This document shows positions 1 to 8,544 of a stretch of DNA of 64,000 nt, piece after piece. Where the stretch lies: contig URTU01000001.1 of the NCBI GenBank assembly GCA_900550925.1, positions 1 through 64,000 of the forward strand, written 5' to 3'. Under the pieces are notes generated by a model that worked only from the letters and a program-made list of their open reading frames with translations, was not told the origin of the DNA and did not search any database. A program made the translations under genes and the position numbers. The stretch is from an uncultured Alistipes sp. (lineage in GTDB: Bacteria; Bacteroidota; Bacteroidia; Bacteroidales; Rikenellaceae). Each line of letters starts with the position of its first letter. Position 1 is the first letter of the stretch.

Positions 1-804
1 GAGGACATTCTAGCGGAGGCGGAAAAGCTGGCCCAATGGGGCGTAAAAGAGTTGATGGTCATCGCCCAGGATACGACCTACTACGGCCGCGACCTGTACG
101 GGCGGCGCTGCCTGGCCGAACTGCTCGAAAAACTGTGCCGCGTCGACGGTATCGAGTGGGTCCGCCTCCACTACGCCTACCCGACCGACTTCCCTGAAGA
201 TGTCATAGAGGTCATGGCCCGCGAGCCGAAGATCTGCCACTATCTCGACATCCCGTTCCAGCACATCTCCGACAGCCAGCTTCAACTGATGCGCCGCCGG
301 CACACCAAAGCCGATGCCTACGGGCTGATCCGCAAGTTGCGAACGGCGATTCCGGACATAGCGTTGCGGACGACGCTTCTGGTCGGCTATCCGAACGAGA
401 CGGAGGAGGATTTCGCCGAGTTGCTCGACTTTGTACGGGAGGTGCGTTTCGAACGCCTCGGGGTATTCCCCTACTCCGAAGAGGAGGGTACCTACTCGGC
501 CGAACACCTCACCGACAACGTCCCCGACGAGGTCAAGAACCAGCGGGTCGAGCGTCTGATGTCGCTCCAGAACGGCATCGCCGCCGAACTCAATGCGCAG
601 CGCGTCGGCAAACGCGAAGAGGTGATCGTCGACTCGCGGCAGGGCGATTTCTACGTTGCCCGCAGCCGTTACGACTCGCCGGAGGTCGATCAGGAGATTC
701 TGATTCCGGCCTCCGAGAGACGGCTTCTCCGCGGCCACATCTACAATGTCGAAATAACCGGTGCCGAAGACTACGATCTCTATGGCCGTGTCGTCGGCAA
801 ATAA
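1..804 (+). CDS. rimO: RimO, ribosomal protein S12 methylthiotransferase (5' partial)
   Basis: These are the last 267 codons of RimO, the radical-SAM enzyme that methylthiolates the conserved aspartate of ribosomal protein S12. The frame is open from base 1, so the N-terminal domain and the CxxxCxxC iron-sulfur motif lie outside the window. Visible are the second half of the radical-SAM barrel (AQDTTYYGRDLYG at about residue 20, PFQHISDSQL, LVGYPNETEEDF) and a C-terminal TRAM domain of about 65 residues ending DLYGRVVGK. AQDTTYYG is typical of RimO and argues against MiaB. The next gene has its own promoter starting 12 bases after the stop codon, so rimO probably ends or runs separately from the zapA unit. 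Confidence 0.93.
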   Translation, partial: EDILAEAEKLAQWGVKELMVIAQDTTYYGRDLYGRRCLAELLEKLCRVDGIEWVRLHYAYPTDFPEDVIEVMAREPKICHYLDIPFQHISDSQLQLMRRRHTKADAYGLIRKLRTAIPDIALRTTLLVGYPNETEEDFAELLDFVREVRFERLGVFPYSEEEGTYSAEHLTDNVPDEVKNQRVERLMSLQNGIAAELNAQRVGKREEVIVDSRQGDFYVARSRYDSPEVDQEILIPASERRLLRGHIYNVEITGAEDYDLYGRVVGK

Positions 805-815
805 ACAGCATCGGA

Positions 816-847
816 TTTGTATATTATCGACATTTTTCCTACCTTTG
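816..847 (+). promoter_or_regulatory. Bacteroidota-type promoter of the coiled-coil/zapA unit
   Basis: TTTG at 816-819 and TACCTTTG at 840-847 are separated by 20 bases. This matches the Bacteroidota sigma-ABfr promoter form (TTTG, 19-20 bases, TAnnTTTG). The predicted start near 854 lies about 20 bases before the ATG at 876. Confidence 0.7.
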
Positions 848-875
848 AACAGGAAAAGCTAATCGAATTCCGGAA

Positions 876-1163
876 ATGGCTGGCAAAAGCATAGTGAACA
901 GTGTCGAAAGCAAAGTCTCGGAGCTGATCGAACGCCACCTGCAGTTGCGCAGGAAAACGGCAGAGCTCCAAGCACGCTGCGACAAGTTGAAAGCCAAAAA
1001 CCGGGAGTTGACGCTGCGGATTGCCGAAGCCGAAAAACGGATCGCAACGCTCGAACTGAGCGAGGGTCTGAGCGGCGAGGCCTCCGACCGTAAACGGGCC
1101 AGAGCACGTGTCAATCGTCTTATGCGGGAGATAGACAAGTGCATAGCCCTGCTTAACAAATGA
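876..1163 (+). CDS. Small coiled-coil protein upstream of ZapA (ZapB-like candidate)
   Basis: A 95-residue protein that is almost entirely predicted coiled coil: long runs of charged and Leu/Ile heptads from about residue 10 to 60 and again at 72-94, with a Gly/Ser break near residues 64-69. It has no signal peptide or membrane segment. It lies 4 bases before zapA and shares its promoter. I do not recognise a named family with certainty. Position and shape suggest a divisome coiled-coil partner, functionally like ZapB or another FtsZ-associated protein, but that is inference from context. Cytoplasmic location is likely. Confidence 0.8.
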   Translation: MAGKSIVNSVESKVSELIERHLQLRRKTAELQARCDKLKAKNRELTLRIAEAEKRIATLELSEGLSGEASDRKRARARVNRLMREIDKCIALLNK

Positions 1164-1167
1164 TATT

Positions 1168-1464
1168 ATGTCGAAACTGTCGATAACGCTGACAATAGCC
1201 GGCAAGAAGTACCCGCTGACGATAGATCAGGAACGCGAGGAGGAGTACCGGCAGGCGGAACGTGAGGTCAACCTTCGATTTTCGCAGATCAAGGAGGCCC
1301 GTTTCGAAGGCTTTCAGGACAAGGACAACCTTGCATTGGCCGCCTTGCAGATCAGTCTCGACTATATTAAAAGCCGCGTAAGCCGTTCGCTCGACGATGG
1401 GGACATAGAACGGCTGAAGAAGTTGGACGGGCGGCTGGACGATTGTCTGAACCGCCTCGACTAA
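1168..1464 (+). CDS. zapA: Cell division protein ZapA
   Basis: ZapA is a small cytoplasmic protein that bundles FtsZ filaments at mid-cell. The 98-residue product has the family layout: an N-terminal beta-rich globular part (LSITLTIAGKKYPLTI) with the EEYRQAEREVN helix, then a C-terminal coiled coil with ALAALQISLDYI. Length is normal for the family. It follows the small coiled-coil gene by 4 bases. Downstream comes a repeat-rich spacer and then a 6S-like RNA, the same zapA/6S neighbourhood seen in many bacteria. Confidence 0.88.
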   Translation: MSKLSITLTIAGKKYPLTIDQEREEEYRQAEREVNLRFSQIKEARFEGFQDKDNLALAALQISLDYIKSRVSRSLDDGDIERLKKLDGRLDDCLNRLD

Positions 1465-1483
1465 ACCCGGCCGCCATCTCCCA

Positions 1484-1660
1484 AGTGTGTGGGGGGGGCG
1501 TGTAAACGGAGGGGGAGTTGAGGTGCAGCAAGGAGAGATACCAGCTGATTGGTTGCCACAAGATAGAGACACTGAAGTGAAACCGGACGGTGAATGTGGG
1601 GGGGGGAAGTGTAAGAGACGGAAGGAGTTGAAAGAGACGGTAAATGGAGGGGGGGGGTGA
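1484..1660. repeat. Poly-G tracts inside an imperfect ~108-bp direct repeat downstream of zapA
   Basis: Three G runs lie in this gene-free spacer: G8 at 1491-1498, G9 at 1598-1606 and G9 at 1649-1657. The first two begin two similar segments, about 1487-1521 and 1594-1631. Both read TGT, poly-G, GTGTAA, GGA, GG and GAGTTGA in the same order, offset by about 108 bases. I see no gene here. The shared G-run form recurs in other spacers of this window. Confidence 0.65.
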
Positions 1661-1805
1661 TATAGAGAGTTTACAAACGACGGCACAAACCTCGCTAAAA
1701 ACAAGCCGGAAACAACTCCTGACCTGCGCGACACTAAAACGACGACAAGTTGAACCGAATCGTAACGATTCAAAATGAGTTCTTTAACATACGACTAAAA
1801 TGGAA

Positions 1806-2020
1806 TATCCCGCATAGATTCCTTATAGCTTTGCGAAACTGAACACTTTTTACATTGAGGTTAACTCGGTCCTTCAAAAACAGGCCTTAACCGGCCGTGA
1901 GGTCGGTGCATCCCGACGGATGCCGTTGGACGTTTGCGATCGATTTGCCGGAGCCCTCACTTATGACTTATCTATTGCAGATTCGTCAAACAAGATTTGG
2001 AATATCTATGCGGGTTTTTT
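1806..2020 (+). ncRNA. ssrS: 6S-like regulatory RNA (ssrS candidate)
   Basis: The ends of this roughly 215-base segment pair with each other. CCCGCATAGA-TTCC at 1809-1822 pairs with GGAA-TA-TCTATGCGGG at 1999-2014, giving 14 base pairs with a 2-base bulge, followed at once by T6 at 2015-2020. The closing stem therefore doubles as the terminator. A second inner stem pairs TTTGCGAAACTG (1830-1841) with CAGATTCGTCAAA (1978-1990). An apical arm pairs GTGAGG with CCTCAC and contains GTCGG/CCGAC. A long rod with a central open region between zapA and the next gene fits 6S RNA, which binds RNA polymerase holoenzyme. The promoter just upstream (TAAAATGG near 1795) is weak. The 6S name is inference; the rod structure is directly visible. 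Confidence 0.65.
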
Positions 2021-2079
2021 GTTGAAAACTACAAAACACTATATTATACAAACTTTAAAAAAACAGTACTTATCAGAAA

Positions 2080-3630
2080 ATGAACATATTGACAATTGTT
2101 ATCGCCGCAATAGCGGCCGTCGCAGCCGTAGTAGTCTACATTGTGATAACCAATGTGCTGACCAAGAATACAATTAAGGCTCGACGCGAAACCGCCATCA
2201 AAGAGGCTGAGGCCGAAGGCGAAATGATAAAGAAGGAGAAGATTCTCCAGGCGAAAGAGAAGTTCATACAGCTCAAAAGCGAATATGACAAGCAGGTCAA
2301 CGAGCGCAACGCCAAACTCAAGGAGCGCGAACAGGCAGTCCGCCAGAATGAGAACTGCATCGCTCAGCAGCAGAAGGAGCTCGACCGGAAAAACAATGAG
2401 AACTCCCGTTTGCGCGAGCAGCTCGAAAATCAGTTGGCTGCCGTAGACCGCAAGAAGGAGGAGATCGACCGCATGATCAAGGAGCAGAACGTACGGCTCG
2501 AACAGATCAGCGGAATGAGCAGCGAGGAGGCCAAGAACATCCTCATCGAGAACATGAAGGCCGAAGCCAAGGCCGAAGCAATGACATTCATCAACGAGAC
2601 CATCGAAGAGGCCAAGATGAGTGCCAACAAGGAGGCTAAGCGCATTGTGGTTCAGACCATACAGCGTGTAGCGACCGAGACGGCGATCGAGAATTCGGTT
2701 ACGGTCTTCAACATCGACAGCGACGAGGTCAAGGGCCGTATCATCGGCCGCGAAGGTCGTAACATCCGCGCTCTGGAGGCTGCCACCGGAATCGAAATCA
2801 TCGTTGACGATACGCCCGAGGCGATCATTCTTTCGGGCTTCGACCCCGTGCGCCGCGAGATAGCCCGTCTGGCTCTGCACCAGCTCGTTACCGACGGCCG
2901 TATCCATCCGGCACGTATCGAAGAGGTCGTGGCCAAGGTCCAGAAACAGATCGAGGAGGAGATCGTCGAGGTCGGCAAACGCACCACGATCGACCTGGGA
3001 ATACACGGTCTGCATCCCGAACTGATCCGACTGATCGGCAAGATGAAATACCGCTCGTCGTACGGTCAGAACCTGTTGCAGCACTCGCGCGAAACCGCAA
3101 ATCTGGCAGGCATCATGGCGGCCGAACTCGGTCTGAATGCCAAGGTGGCTCGTCGGGCCGGCCTGCTGCACGATATTGGCAAGGTGCCCGATGACGAACC
3201 CGAACTCCCGCACGCAATAATCGGTATGAAACTCGCCGAGAAGTACAAGGAGAAGGCCGATGTCTGCAACGCAATCGGTGCGCACCACGACGAAATCGAG
3301 ATGACATCGCTCTACGCTCCGATCGTACAGGTCTGCGACGCCATTTCGGGTGCACGTCCCGGCGCCCGTCGCGAAGTTGTCGAGTCGTACATCAAACGTC
3401 TCAAGGAGATGGAGGATATCGCGCTGTCGTACCCCGGCGTCATGAAGACTTATGCCATTCAGGCCGGCCGCGAACTGCGCGTGATCGTGGGTGCAGACAA
3501 GCTGTCGGATCAGCAGTCCGACCAGCTTTCGCACGATATAGCAAAGAAGATTCAGGACGAGATGACCTATCCCGGACAGGTGAAGATCACGGTTATCCGC
3601 GAAACCCGTTCGGTAAGTTACGCAAAATAA
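2080..3630 (+). CDS. rny: Ribonuclease Y
   Basis: RNase Y is a membrane-anchored endoribonuclease that starts mRNA decay. The 516-residue product has the standard layout. A single N-terminal membrane segment spans residues 4-26, followed by a long charged coiled coil to about 200. A KH domain follows, with the GxxG loop in [13 protein letters not shown]. The HD domain contains [15 protein letters not shown], where the His-Asp pair binds catalytic metal. The C-terminal region ends at [12 protein letters not shown]. Length is normal for the family. The start is the first ATG after the 6S-like terminator and directly precedes the hydrophobic anchor. The gene appears monocistronic, with a strong terminator downstream. 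Confidence 0.95.
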   Translation: MNILTIVIAAIAAVAAVVVYIVITNVLTKNTIKARRETAIKEAEAEGEMIKKEKILQAKEKFIQLKSEYDKQVNERNAKLKEREQAVRQNENCIAQQQKELDRKNNENSRLREQLENQLAAVDRKKEEIDRMIKEQNVRLEQISGMSSEEAKNILIENMKAEAKAEAMTFINETIEEAKMSANKEAKRIVVQTIQRVATETAIENSVTVFNIDSDEVKGRIIGREGRNIRALEAATGIEIIVDDTPEAIILSGFDPVRREIARLALHQLVTDGRIHPARIEEVVAKVQKQIEEEIVEVGKRTTIDLGIHGLHPELIRLIGKMKYRSSYGQNLLQHSRETANLAGIMAAELGLNAKVARRAGLLHDIGKVPDDEPELPHAIIGMKLAEKYKEKADVCNAIGAHHDEIEMTSLYAPIVQVCDAISGARPGARREVVESYIKRLKEMEDIALSYPGVMKTYAIQAGRELRVIVGADKLSDQQSDQLSHDIAKKIQDEMTYPGQVKITVIRETRSVSYAK

Positions 3631-3678
3631 CCGGCAGGCGGCGAACGGCCGTACAGAAACAGCCGATAAAGAGAACGG

Positions 3679-3716
3679 ATCCTTTCGGTCGGAATTCCGG
3701 CCGAAAGGATTTTTTG
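3679..3716 (+). terminator. Rho-independent terminator of rny
   Basis: A near-perfect hairpin spans 3679-3710: ATCCTTTCGGTCGG pairs with CCGGCCGAAAGGAT around AATT. It is followed by TTTTTG. Confidence 0.85.
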
Positions 3717-3976
3717 TGTACAACGCGGTCCCCTCGCAATCTCACAACTATCGACGAGCTACGGCCAATATCCCGTAAGGTCCGGTGCTGTCAGACCGCA
3801 ACGGACCGTCGGTATGGCCGGCCAATGATTTCCCCGGCAGCACTGCTTGCACAACTCGCACCCCCTAAGCAATACGCACAATCCATCTCACTCGAATCCA
3901 GACGGCTGGCGGCAAAACGCGTATTACATTTGAATTAAATTGCGGATAAAAATATCGGATTCACGTCACAAGTTCT
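3717..3976. other. Gene-free spacer between rny and the response regulator
   Basis: About 260 bases with no open frame that looks coding on either strand. I see no repeat or stable hairpin. The far end is AT-rich and leads into the response-regulator promoter. Confidence 0.5.
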
Positions 3977-3984
3977 TAACTTTG
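3977..3984 (+). promoter_or_regulatory. -7 element of the response regulator/kinase operon
   Basis: TAACTTTG matches TAnnTTTG exactly. The predicted start near 3991 is about 20 bases before the ATG at 4012. No convincing -33 TTTG is seen at the usual spacing. Confidence 0.55.
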
Positions 3985-4011
3985 CACGTGAACAAAAAAG
4001 ATGGATCCGTC

Positions 4012-4701
4012 ATGAGCAAAACAAGGATACTGGTCGTCGACGACGAAGAATCTCTTTGCGAAATACTGCAGTTCAACCTCGAAGTGGAGGGCTACGAGGT
4101 CGATGTCGCCTATAGCGCCGAAGCAGCCCTGCGACTCGATCTGACCCGATATTCGCTTATTCTGCTCGATGTGATGATGGGACAGATGAGCGGCTTCAAG
4201 ATGGCCCAGACCCTCAAGCGCGACCCGTTGACCGCAAATATCCCGATCATCTTCTGCACGGCCCGCGACAGCGAAGACGATACGGTTGCCGGATTGAATC
4301 TCGGAGCCGACGACTATATTGCCAAACCCTTCTCGCTGCGCGAGGTGATAGCCCGTGTCAAGAGTGTCCTGCGCCGTCAGACCCCGAAAAACGACCAGCC
4401 GCACAACGACTCCATCGTCTATCAGTCCCTCACGCTCAACATGCTCAACAAACGCTGCACGCTCGATGGCGAGGAGATACAATTGACCAAAAAGGAGTTC
4501 GAGATATTGGCACTGCTGCTGCAAAATCGCGGACGGATCTTCTCGCGCGACGAAATCCTCGAACATGTCTGGACTGACGAAGTGGTTGTACTCGACCGTA
4601 CCATAGATGTGAATATCACCCGACTCCGTCGAAAAATAGGCCGGTATGGCCACAATATCGTGACACGACTCGGATACGGTTATGGATTTGAAGAGCAATA
4701 G
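4012..4701 (+). CDS. OmpR/PhoB-family response regulator
   Basis: A 229-residue two-component response regulator. Residues 4-120 form a receiver domain with the acidic pair in VVDDEESL, the phosphoacceptor Asp53 in LILLDVMMG, the conserved Thr/Ser in FCTARDS and Lys in IAKPFSL. Residues 135-228 form a winged-helix DNA-binding domain (LTKKEFEILALLLQNRGRIFSRDEIL, then VDVNITRLRRKIG-like text). The start at 4012 is chosen because it gives the standard MSKTRILVVDDEE N terminus and lies just downstream of a TAACTTTG promoter. Upstream in-frame ATGs fall before that promoter. The 3' end overlaps the histidine kinase gene by 20 bases, so the two are co-translated partners. The signal and regulon cannot be read from the sequence. 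The RprY group of Bacteroides is a possible relative. Confidence 0.92.
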   Translation: MSKTRILVVDDEESLCEILQFNLEVEGYEVDVAYSAEAALRLDLTRYSLILLDVMMGQMSGFKMAQTLKRDPLTANIPIIFCTARDSEDDTVAGLNLGADDYIAKPFSLREVIARVKSVLRRQTPKNDQPHNDSIVYQSLTLNMLNKRCTLDGEEIQLTKKEFEILALLLQNRGRIFSRDEILEHVWTDEVVVLDRTIDVNITRLRRKIGRYGHNIVTRLGYGYGFEEQ

Positions 4702-6127
4702 ATGGTCGTACCATCAAAGCATGTTCGTTGCGCTGTTGGCACTGCTTTCGGCATTGCTGATCTGTATCCTCGGCTTCCAGTATTCGCGCGAACGCAGATT
4801 CCGGATCGAAATGCTCGACACGCGCCTGCAACTCTTCAATGCCGGACTGGGCGAGGCCCTCAGAAACGGAATCGCTCCCGATGAGTACATCGCCCGGCAA
4901 ACAGGCATGCTCCGCGACGTGCGTGTAACGTTGATCGACACCCTCGGCAACGTCCTCTACGACTCCGAAGAGGATGTGGCACTCATGCCAAACCACGCCG
5001 ACCGACAGGAGGTCAGACAGGCAATCAGCAACGGATACGGATATACAACCCGAAGAATGTCGGCCGGGAACGGAAACCACTACTTCTACTCCGCCTCGCG
5101 TATCGACAACCGTATCATACGTTCGGCCCTGTCGTACCGCATGCCCTTAGGCGCCATCCTGCGAAGCGACATTCATTTCATAGCCATCATGATCGCCATT
5201 GCGGCCGTCATGAGCATCATAGCATTCTACTACACCCGCCGGCTCGGCCAAAACATAGTCAGGCTGCGCGAATTCGCCATGCGGGCCGACCGCGGCGAGG
5301 AGATCGCCGACATAAAACCCTTTGCCACCGACGAGTTGGGAGAGGTCTCCAACCACATAGTACAGCTATACAGCCAGCTGCAACGGGCCAAGGACGACCT
5401 GTGCCGCGAACACGAACAGGTCCTGCGCGAACAGGAGGAGAAGACGATCATCAAGCGGCAGCTGACCAACAACATCAATCACGAACTCAAGACTCCGGTA
5501 AGCTCCATAAAGGGGTATCTGGAGACGATCATCAACAATCCCGACCTGCCGAACGACAAGCTGCGCACATTTGTCGAGAAGAGCTATGCCCAGAGCGAAC
5601 GGTTGTTGCAACTGCTTCAGGATGTCTCGACGCTGACCCGAATGGATGAGGGAGGCCAGGTTATCCAACGCAGCCAGGTCGACCTGTGCGACATAATCCG
5701 CGAAGTGGCTGCCGAAGTGGCCCTGCGGCCGCCTCTCGACCGCATGCGTATCAACTGCGACTTCCTCGACCGGCAAATGCCCTTGTACGGGAACCAGCAG
5801 CTGCTGCTGTCGATCTTCCGCAACCTGACCGACAATGCCATAGCCTACTCCTGCGGCCGCGACATATTCATCGAACTGATCGGCGAATCCGACAGTTGCT
5901 ATTCGCTGCGCTTCTCGGACAACGGCGTCGGGGTCGAACCGGAACATCTCGGACGGATTTTCGAACGTTTCTACCGCGTCGACAAGGGCCGCAGCCGGAA
6001 ACAGGGCGGAACCGGTCTCGGACTGGCTATCGTCAAGAATGCCGTCATGTTCCACGGCGGCACCATCACGGCTTCGCTGCGCAAGGACGGCGGTCTGGCT
6101 TTCGATTTTACACTCAACAAAAGATAG
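4682..6127 (+). CDS. Membrane sensor histidine kinase, partner of the upstream regulator
   Basis: A 481-residue inner-membrane kinase. It has a transmembrane segment near residues 11-32, an extracytoplasmic domain of about 125 residues, and a second transmembrane segment near 160-182 (HFIAIMIAIAAVMSIIAFYY). A HAMP-like linker follows. The HisKA domain carries the phosphorylated His267 in NNINHELKTPVSS. The HATPase domain has an N box (NLTDNAIAYS), a G1 box (DNGVGVEPEHLG), FERFYRVDKGRSR and a G2 box (GGTGLGLAIV). It overlaps the regulator gene by 20 bases. The sensed signal is unknown. No terminator is seen on this strand after the stop. Confidence 0.93.
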   Translation: MDLKSNRWSYHQSMFVALLALLSALLICILGFQYSRERRFRIEMLDTRLQLFNAGLGEALRNGIAPDEYIARQTGMLRDVRVTLIDTLGNVLYDSEEDVALMPNHADRQEVRQAISNGYGYTTRRMSAGNGNHYFYSASRIDNRIIRSALSYRMPLGAILRSDIHFIAIMIAIAAVMSIIAFYYTRRLGQNIVRLREFAMRADRGEEIADIKPFATDELGEVSNHIVQLYSQLQRAKDDLCREHEQVLREQEEKTIIKRQLTNNINHELKTPVSSIKGYLETIINNPDLPNDKLRTFVEKSYAQSERLLQLLQDVSTLTRMDEGGQVIQRSQVDLCDIIREVAAEVALRPPLDRMRINCDFLDRQMPLYGNQQLLLSIFRNLTDNAIAYSCGRDIFIELIGESDSCYSLRFSDNGVGVEPEHLGRIFERFYRVDKGRSRKQGGTGLGLAIVKNAVMFHGGTITASLRKDGGLAFDFTLNKR

Positions 6128-6309
6128 CAGCACCATGTGGCAGCCTCATATCAGGCCTCCCCATACCCGTACAACCCAAACTCTCCCGACCGGCCCGATA
6201 ATCCAGCCGGTATTCCACTGAATGTCCACTGCGTCAATTTCTGATGCCACATTTGCCCAACCGGCCCCGACAACGTGTGCATTCCGCCGCGCGGCCGTAC
6301 GGCAACGAC

Positions 6310-6348
6310 AAAAAAATTGTGCGGCACCTTGACCAGAAGGCACCGCAC
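6310..6348 (-). terminator. Terminator of rplS
   Basis: On the minus strand GTGCGGTGCC pairs with GGTGCCGCAC-type sequence (6319-6348) and is followed by AATTTTTTT (6310-6318). Confidence 0.8.
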
Positions 6349-6371
6349 AAATTCTATCGACAAAATCGTTA

Positions 6372-6740
6372 CTATTTGGCCGTATTGAGACGTTTCTCCC
6401 TGATACGAGCCTTCTTACCGGTCAGGTTGCGCAGATAGTAGATTCTTGCGCGACGTACGACACCGACTTTGTTGACTTCGATGCTGTCGATATTGGGCGA
6501 GTAGAGAGGGAAGATTCGCTCGACGCCCACACCGTTCGAAACCTTGCGGATGGTGAACATCTTGGTCATTCCACGTCCCTTGATCTGGATAACCACGCCG
6601 CGGAAACTCTGCAGACGCTCCTTGTTACCCTCGATGATCTTGTAGGTCACGGTAATCGTGTCGCCGCTCTTGAACGAAGGCAGTTGCTTTTCGCCCCACA
6701 TTGCCTGTTCGACAGACTTGATGATTTGATCTTTGTTCAT
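6372..6740 (-). CDS. rplS: 50S ribosomal protein L19
   Basis: L19 sits at the 30S-50S interface of the ribosome. The 122-residue product has typical family text: [58 protein letters not shown] and [13 protein letters not shown]. Length is normal. It is transcribed alone here, not in the rpsP-rimM-trmD operon of enterobacteria. The promoter lies well upstream, leaving a leader of about 178 bases that could carry autoregulation. Confidence 0.96.
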   Translation of the reverse strand: MNKDQIIKSVEQAMWGEKQLPSFKSGDTITVTYKIIEGNKERLQSFRGVVIQIKGRGMTKMFTIRKVSNGVGVERIFPLYSPNIDSIEVNKVGVVRRARIYYLRNLTGKKARIREKRLNTAK

Positions 6741-6924
6741 TGTTTAAACAATTATTCGTTACAGTGCGAAATATTACGGCTGCACGACTCCTACCATAAC
6801 GACCTCTTTCGGCCGATAATCCCGATCCTGCCACCCGCCCCGCCACAGCCTCATCGGCCGGCAGACAGGCAACGGACCACGGTTCGCACCCTCGCAAGAG
6901 ATTTCTACACTCCCGTTGGGACGA

Positions 6925-6956
6925 CAAAAGTAGCCGATAATTTGATAATTACCAAA
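6925..6956 (-). promoter_or_regulatory. Promoter of rplS
   Basis: Read on the minus strand, TTTG (6953-6956), 20 bases, then TACTTTTG (6925-6932) matches the Bacteroidota promoter form. The predicted start is near 6918, so the rplS leader is about 178 bases. Within that leader GGCCGAT (6811-6817) and ATCGGCC (6853-6859) form an inverted repeat. Confidence 0.7.
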
Positions 6957-7018
6957 TTTTGGCGAATTAAATTCTTCATTTGTGCCTCATGCCCCGCCGT
7001 CCGACACCGAAAAAAAGC

Positions 7019-7026
7019 TATCTTTG
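7019..7026 (+). promoter_or_regulatory. -7 element of surE
   Basis: TATCTTTG matches TAnnTTTG. It lies 23 bases before the surE ATG, in the divergent spacer shared with rplS. Confidence 0.55.
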
Positions 7027-7049
7027 TCTGATTTAAAATACGAAAACCG

Positions 7050-7817
7050 ATGAACAAACCTCTGATATTTATCACCAACGACGACGGCGTCGAAGCCAAA
7101 GGTTTCCGCGAGCTGATCGACGTGGCAGCCGAATTCGGACGGGTCGTGGCAATAGCGCCCGAACAGACCCAGTCCGGAATGTCGCACGCCATAACCATGT
7201 TCCGGCCGCTCTTCATGCGGCTGGTCGACGAACGTCCCGATGTCAGGGTCTACGCACTCTCGGGAACCCCGGTCGACTGCGTCAAGATGGCTTTCGACTA
7301 CCTGCTTGCCGACAACCATGTCGCCCTAACGCTCTCGGGCATTAACCACGGTTCGAATTCGGCCATCAACGTCCTCTATTCCGGAACGATGGGGGCAGCA
7401 ATCGAAGGCAGTTTCTACGGGGCTCCGTCGGTGGGGCTGTCTCTGCTCGACCATGCTCAGGATGCCGATTTCGAGGCCTCGAAACAGGTTGCGCGGCAGG
7501 TGATCGCAAAGATGCTCGACAATACCCCGACTCTGCCCATGTGCCTCAACATCAATATCCCGATGGGCCGCCCCGAACAGATCCGCGGTATCAGACTCTG
7601 CCGGCAGAACCGCGGGTTCTGGCGCGAGAGTTTCTATTGCCGGCAGGACCCGCGCGGGAAGGATTACTTCTGGCTCACCGGAGAGTTCTATAACGAAGAG
7701 CCCGAATCGACCGATACCGACGAATGGGCTCTGCAGAACGGATATGTTTCGGTGGTCCCAATACAGGTCGACCTGACCAATTACCGCCAGCTCGACGAGT
7801 TGCGGGATATATTCTGA
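7050..7817 (+). CDS. surE: 5'/3'-nucleotidase SurE
   Basis: SurE is a metal-dependent nucleoside monophosphate phosphatase linked to stationary-phase survival. The 255-residue protein opens with the metal-binding motif ITNDDGVEAKG (Asp11, Asp12). It continues with APEQTQSGMSHAIT, the SGTPVDCV segment and SGINHGSN, all conserved metal or phosphate-site regions. Length is normal for the family. It is monocistronic, divergent from rplS, and ends at a hairpin shared with the convergent def gene. Cytoplasmic. Confidence 0.94.
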   Translation: MNKPLIFITNDDGVEAKGFRELIDVAAEFGRVVAIAPEQTQSGMSHAITMFRPLFMRLVDERPDVRVYALSGTPVDCVKMAFDYLLADNHVALTLSGINHGSNSAINVLYSGTMGAAIEGSFYGAPSVGLSLLDHAQDADFEASKQVARQVIAKMLDNTPTLPMCLNINIPMGRPEQIRGIRLCRQNRGFWRESFYCRQDPRGKDYFWLTGEFYNEEPESTDTDEWALQNGYVSVVPIQVDLTNYRQLDELRDIF

Positions 7818-7844
7818 CCTGTGACTCGCCTCTGCTCAAAATAA

Positions 7845-7879
7845 TACGGTCCGTGGGAAGGTTGTTCCCACGGACCGTA
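7845..7879. terminator. Shared hairpin between convergent surE and def
   Basis: A perfect 15-bp stem joins TACGGTCCGTGGGAA (7845-7859) to its complement (7865-7879) around a 5-base loop. There is no strong T run on either side, but the position between convergent genes suggests bidirectional termination. Confidence 0.65.
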
Positions 7880-7919
7880 TCGTTATATCTCTCCCCACAG
7901 ACAATCAGCCTGCCATGAG

Positions 7920-8471
7920 CTATTTCAGCCTTGTACGGTAACCGGCCTTGAAACGGCCCTTGGTAAAATTGAGCAGTTTGCTGCGTATCAGGTTGCGGCG
8001 CAGCGGCGACAACCGATCCGTAAAAACCTTACCGTCGAGATGGTCGTACTCATGCTGGATAACCCGCGCGGCATATCCGTCGAACTCCTCGTCATGCTCG
8101 ACAAAATCCTCGTCGAGATAACGCATGCGGATCTTCACCGGCCGCGACACATCCTCATGCAGCCCCGGCAGGCTCAGGCAACCTTCATTGAACAGTTCCT
8201 CCTCCTCCGAACGCTCATAGATCTCCGGATTGATGAAGACACGTTTGAAATCAGCCAGAGCCGGATTCTCATCGGCCCACGGCGTACAGTCAACAACGAA
8301 CATACGGATCGCCTTGCCGATCTGCGGCGCCGCAAGCCCTACACCTTCAGCCTCGTACATCGTCAGGAACATGTCGGCAACCAACTGTTTCAGGTCGGGA
8401 TAGTCCGCCGGAACAGGCTTGCACTCCTCCCGCAACACGTTCGCCCCGTAAATAACTATCGGAAATATCAT
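7920..8471 (-). CDS. def: Peptide deformylase
   Basis: Removes the formyl group from the initiator methionine of new proteins. The 183-residue product contains all three family motifs: GVGLAAPQIG, EGCLSLPG with the metal-ligand Cys, and QHEYDHLDGKVF with the HExxH metal site. An acidic insert (YERSEEEELFNEG) precedes motif 2. The start gives MIFPIVIYGANVLREECKPV, a normal N terminus. Downstream is a hairpin shared with surE. Upstream is a repeat-rich spacer with no clear promoter. Confidence 0.95.
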   Translation of the reverse strand: MIFPIVIYGANVLREECKPVPADYPDLKQLVADMFLTMYEAEGVGLAAPQIGKAIRMFVVDCTPWADENPALADFKRVFINPEIYERSEEEELFNEGCLSLPGLHEDVSRPVKIRMRYLDEDFVEHDEEFDGYAARVIQHEYDHLDGKVFTDRLSPLRRNLIRSKLLNFTKGRFKAGYRTRLK

Positions 8472-8544
8472 CTCTAATTCCTCCTCGTTTTGTCTTCTTC
8501 AAATTGTTTCGCGTTCTCCGCAGCACATACTACAAATTCTCTTC

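Noticed and set aside
1826..1833. TAGCTTTG as a promoter -7 element
   Set aside because: It lies inside the paired 6S-like RNA, downstream of the RNA's 5' end, and has no -33 element at 19-20 bases.
1920..2177. 85-codon ORF overlapping the 6S-like RNA and the rny start
   Set aside because: It crosses the closing stem and terminator and overlaps rny in another frame. Its composition is not protein-like.
2044..3723. 559-codon minus-strand ORF antisense to rny
   Set aside because: A shadow produced by biased codon third positions; the plus-strand frame is a complete RNase Y.
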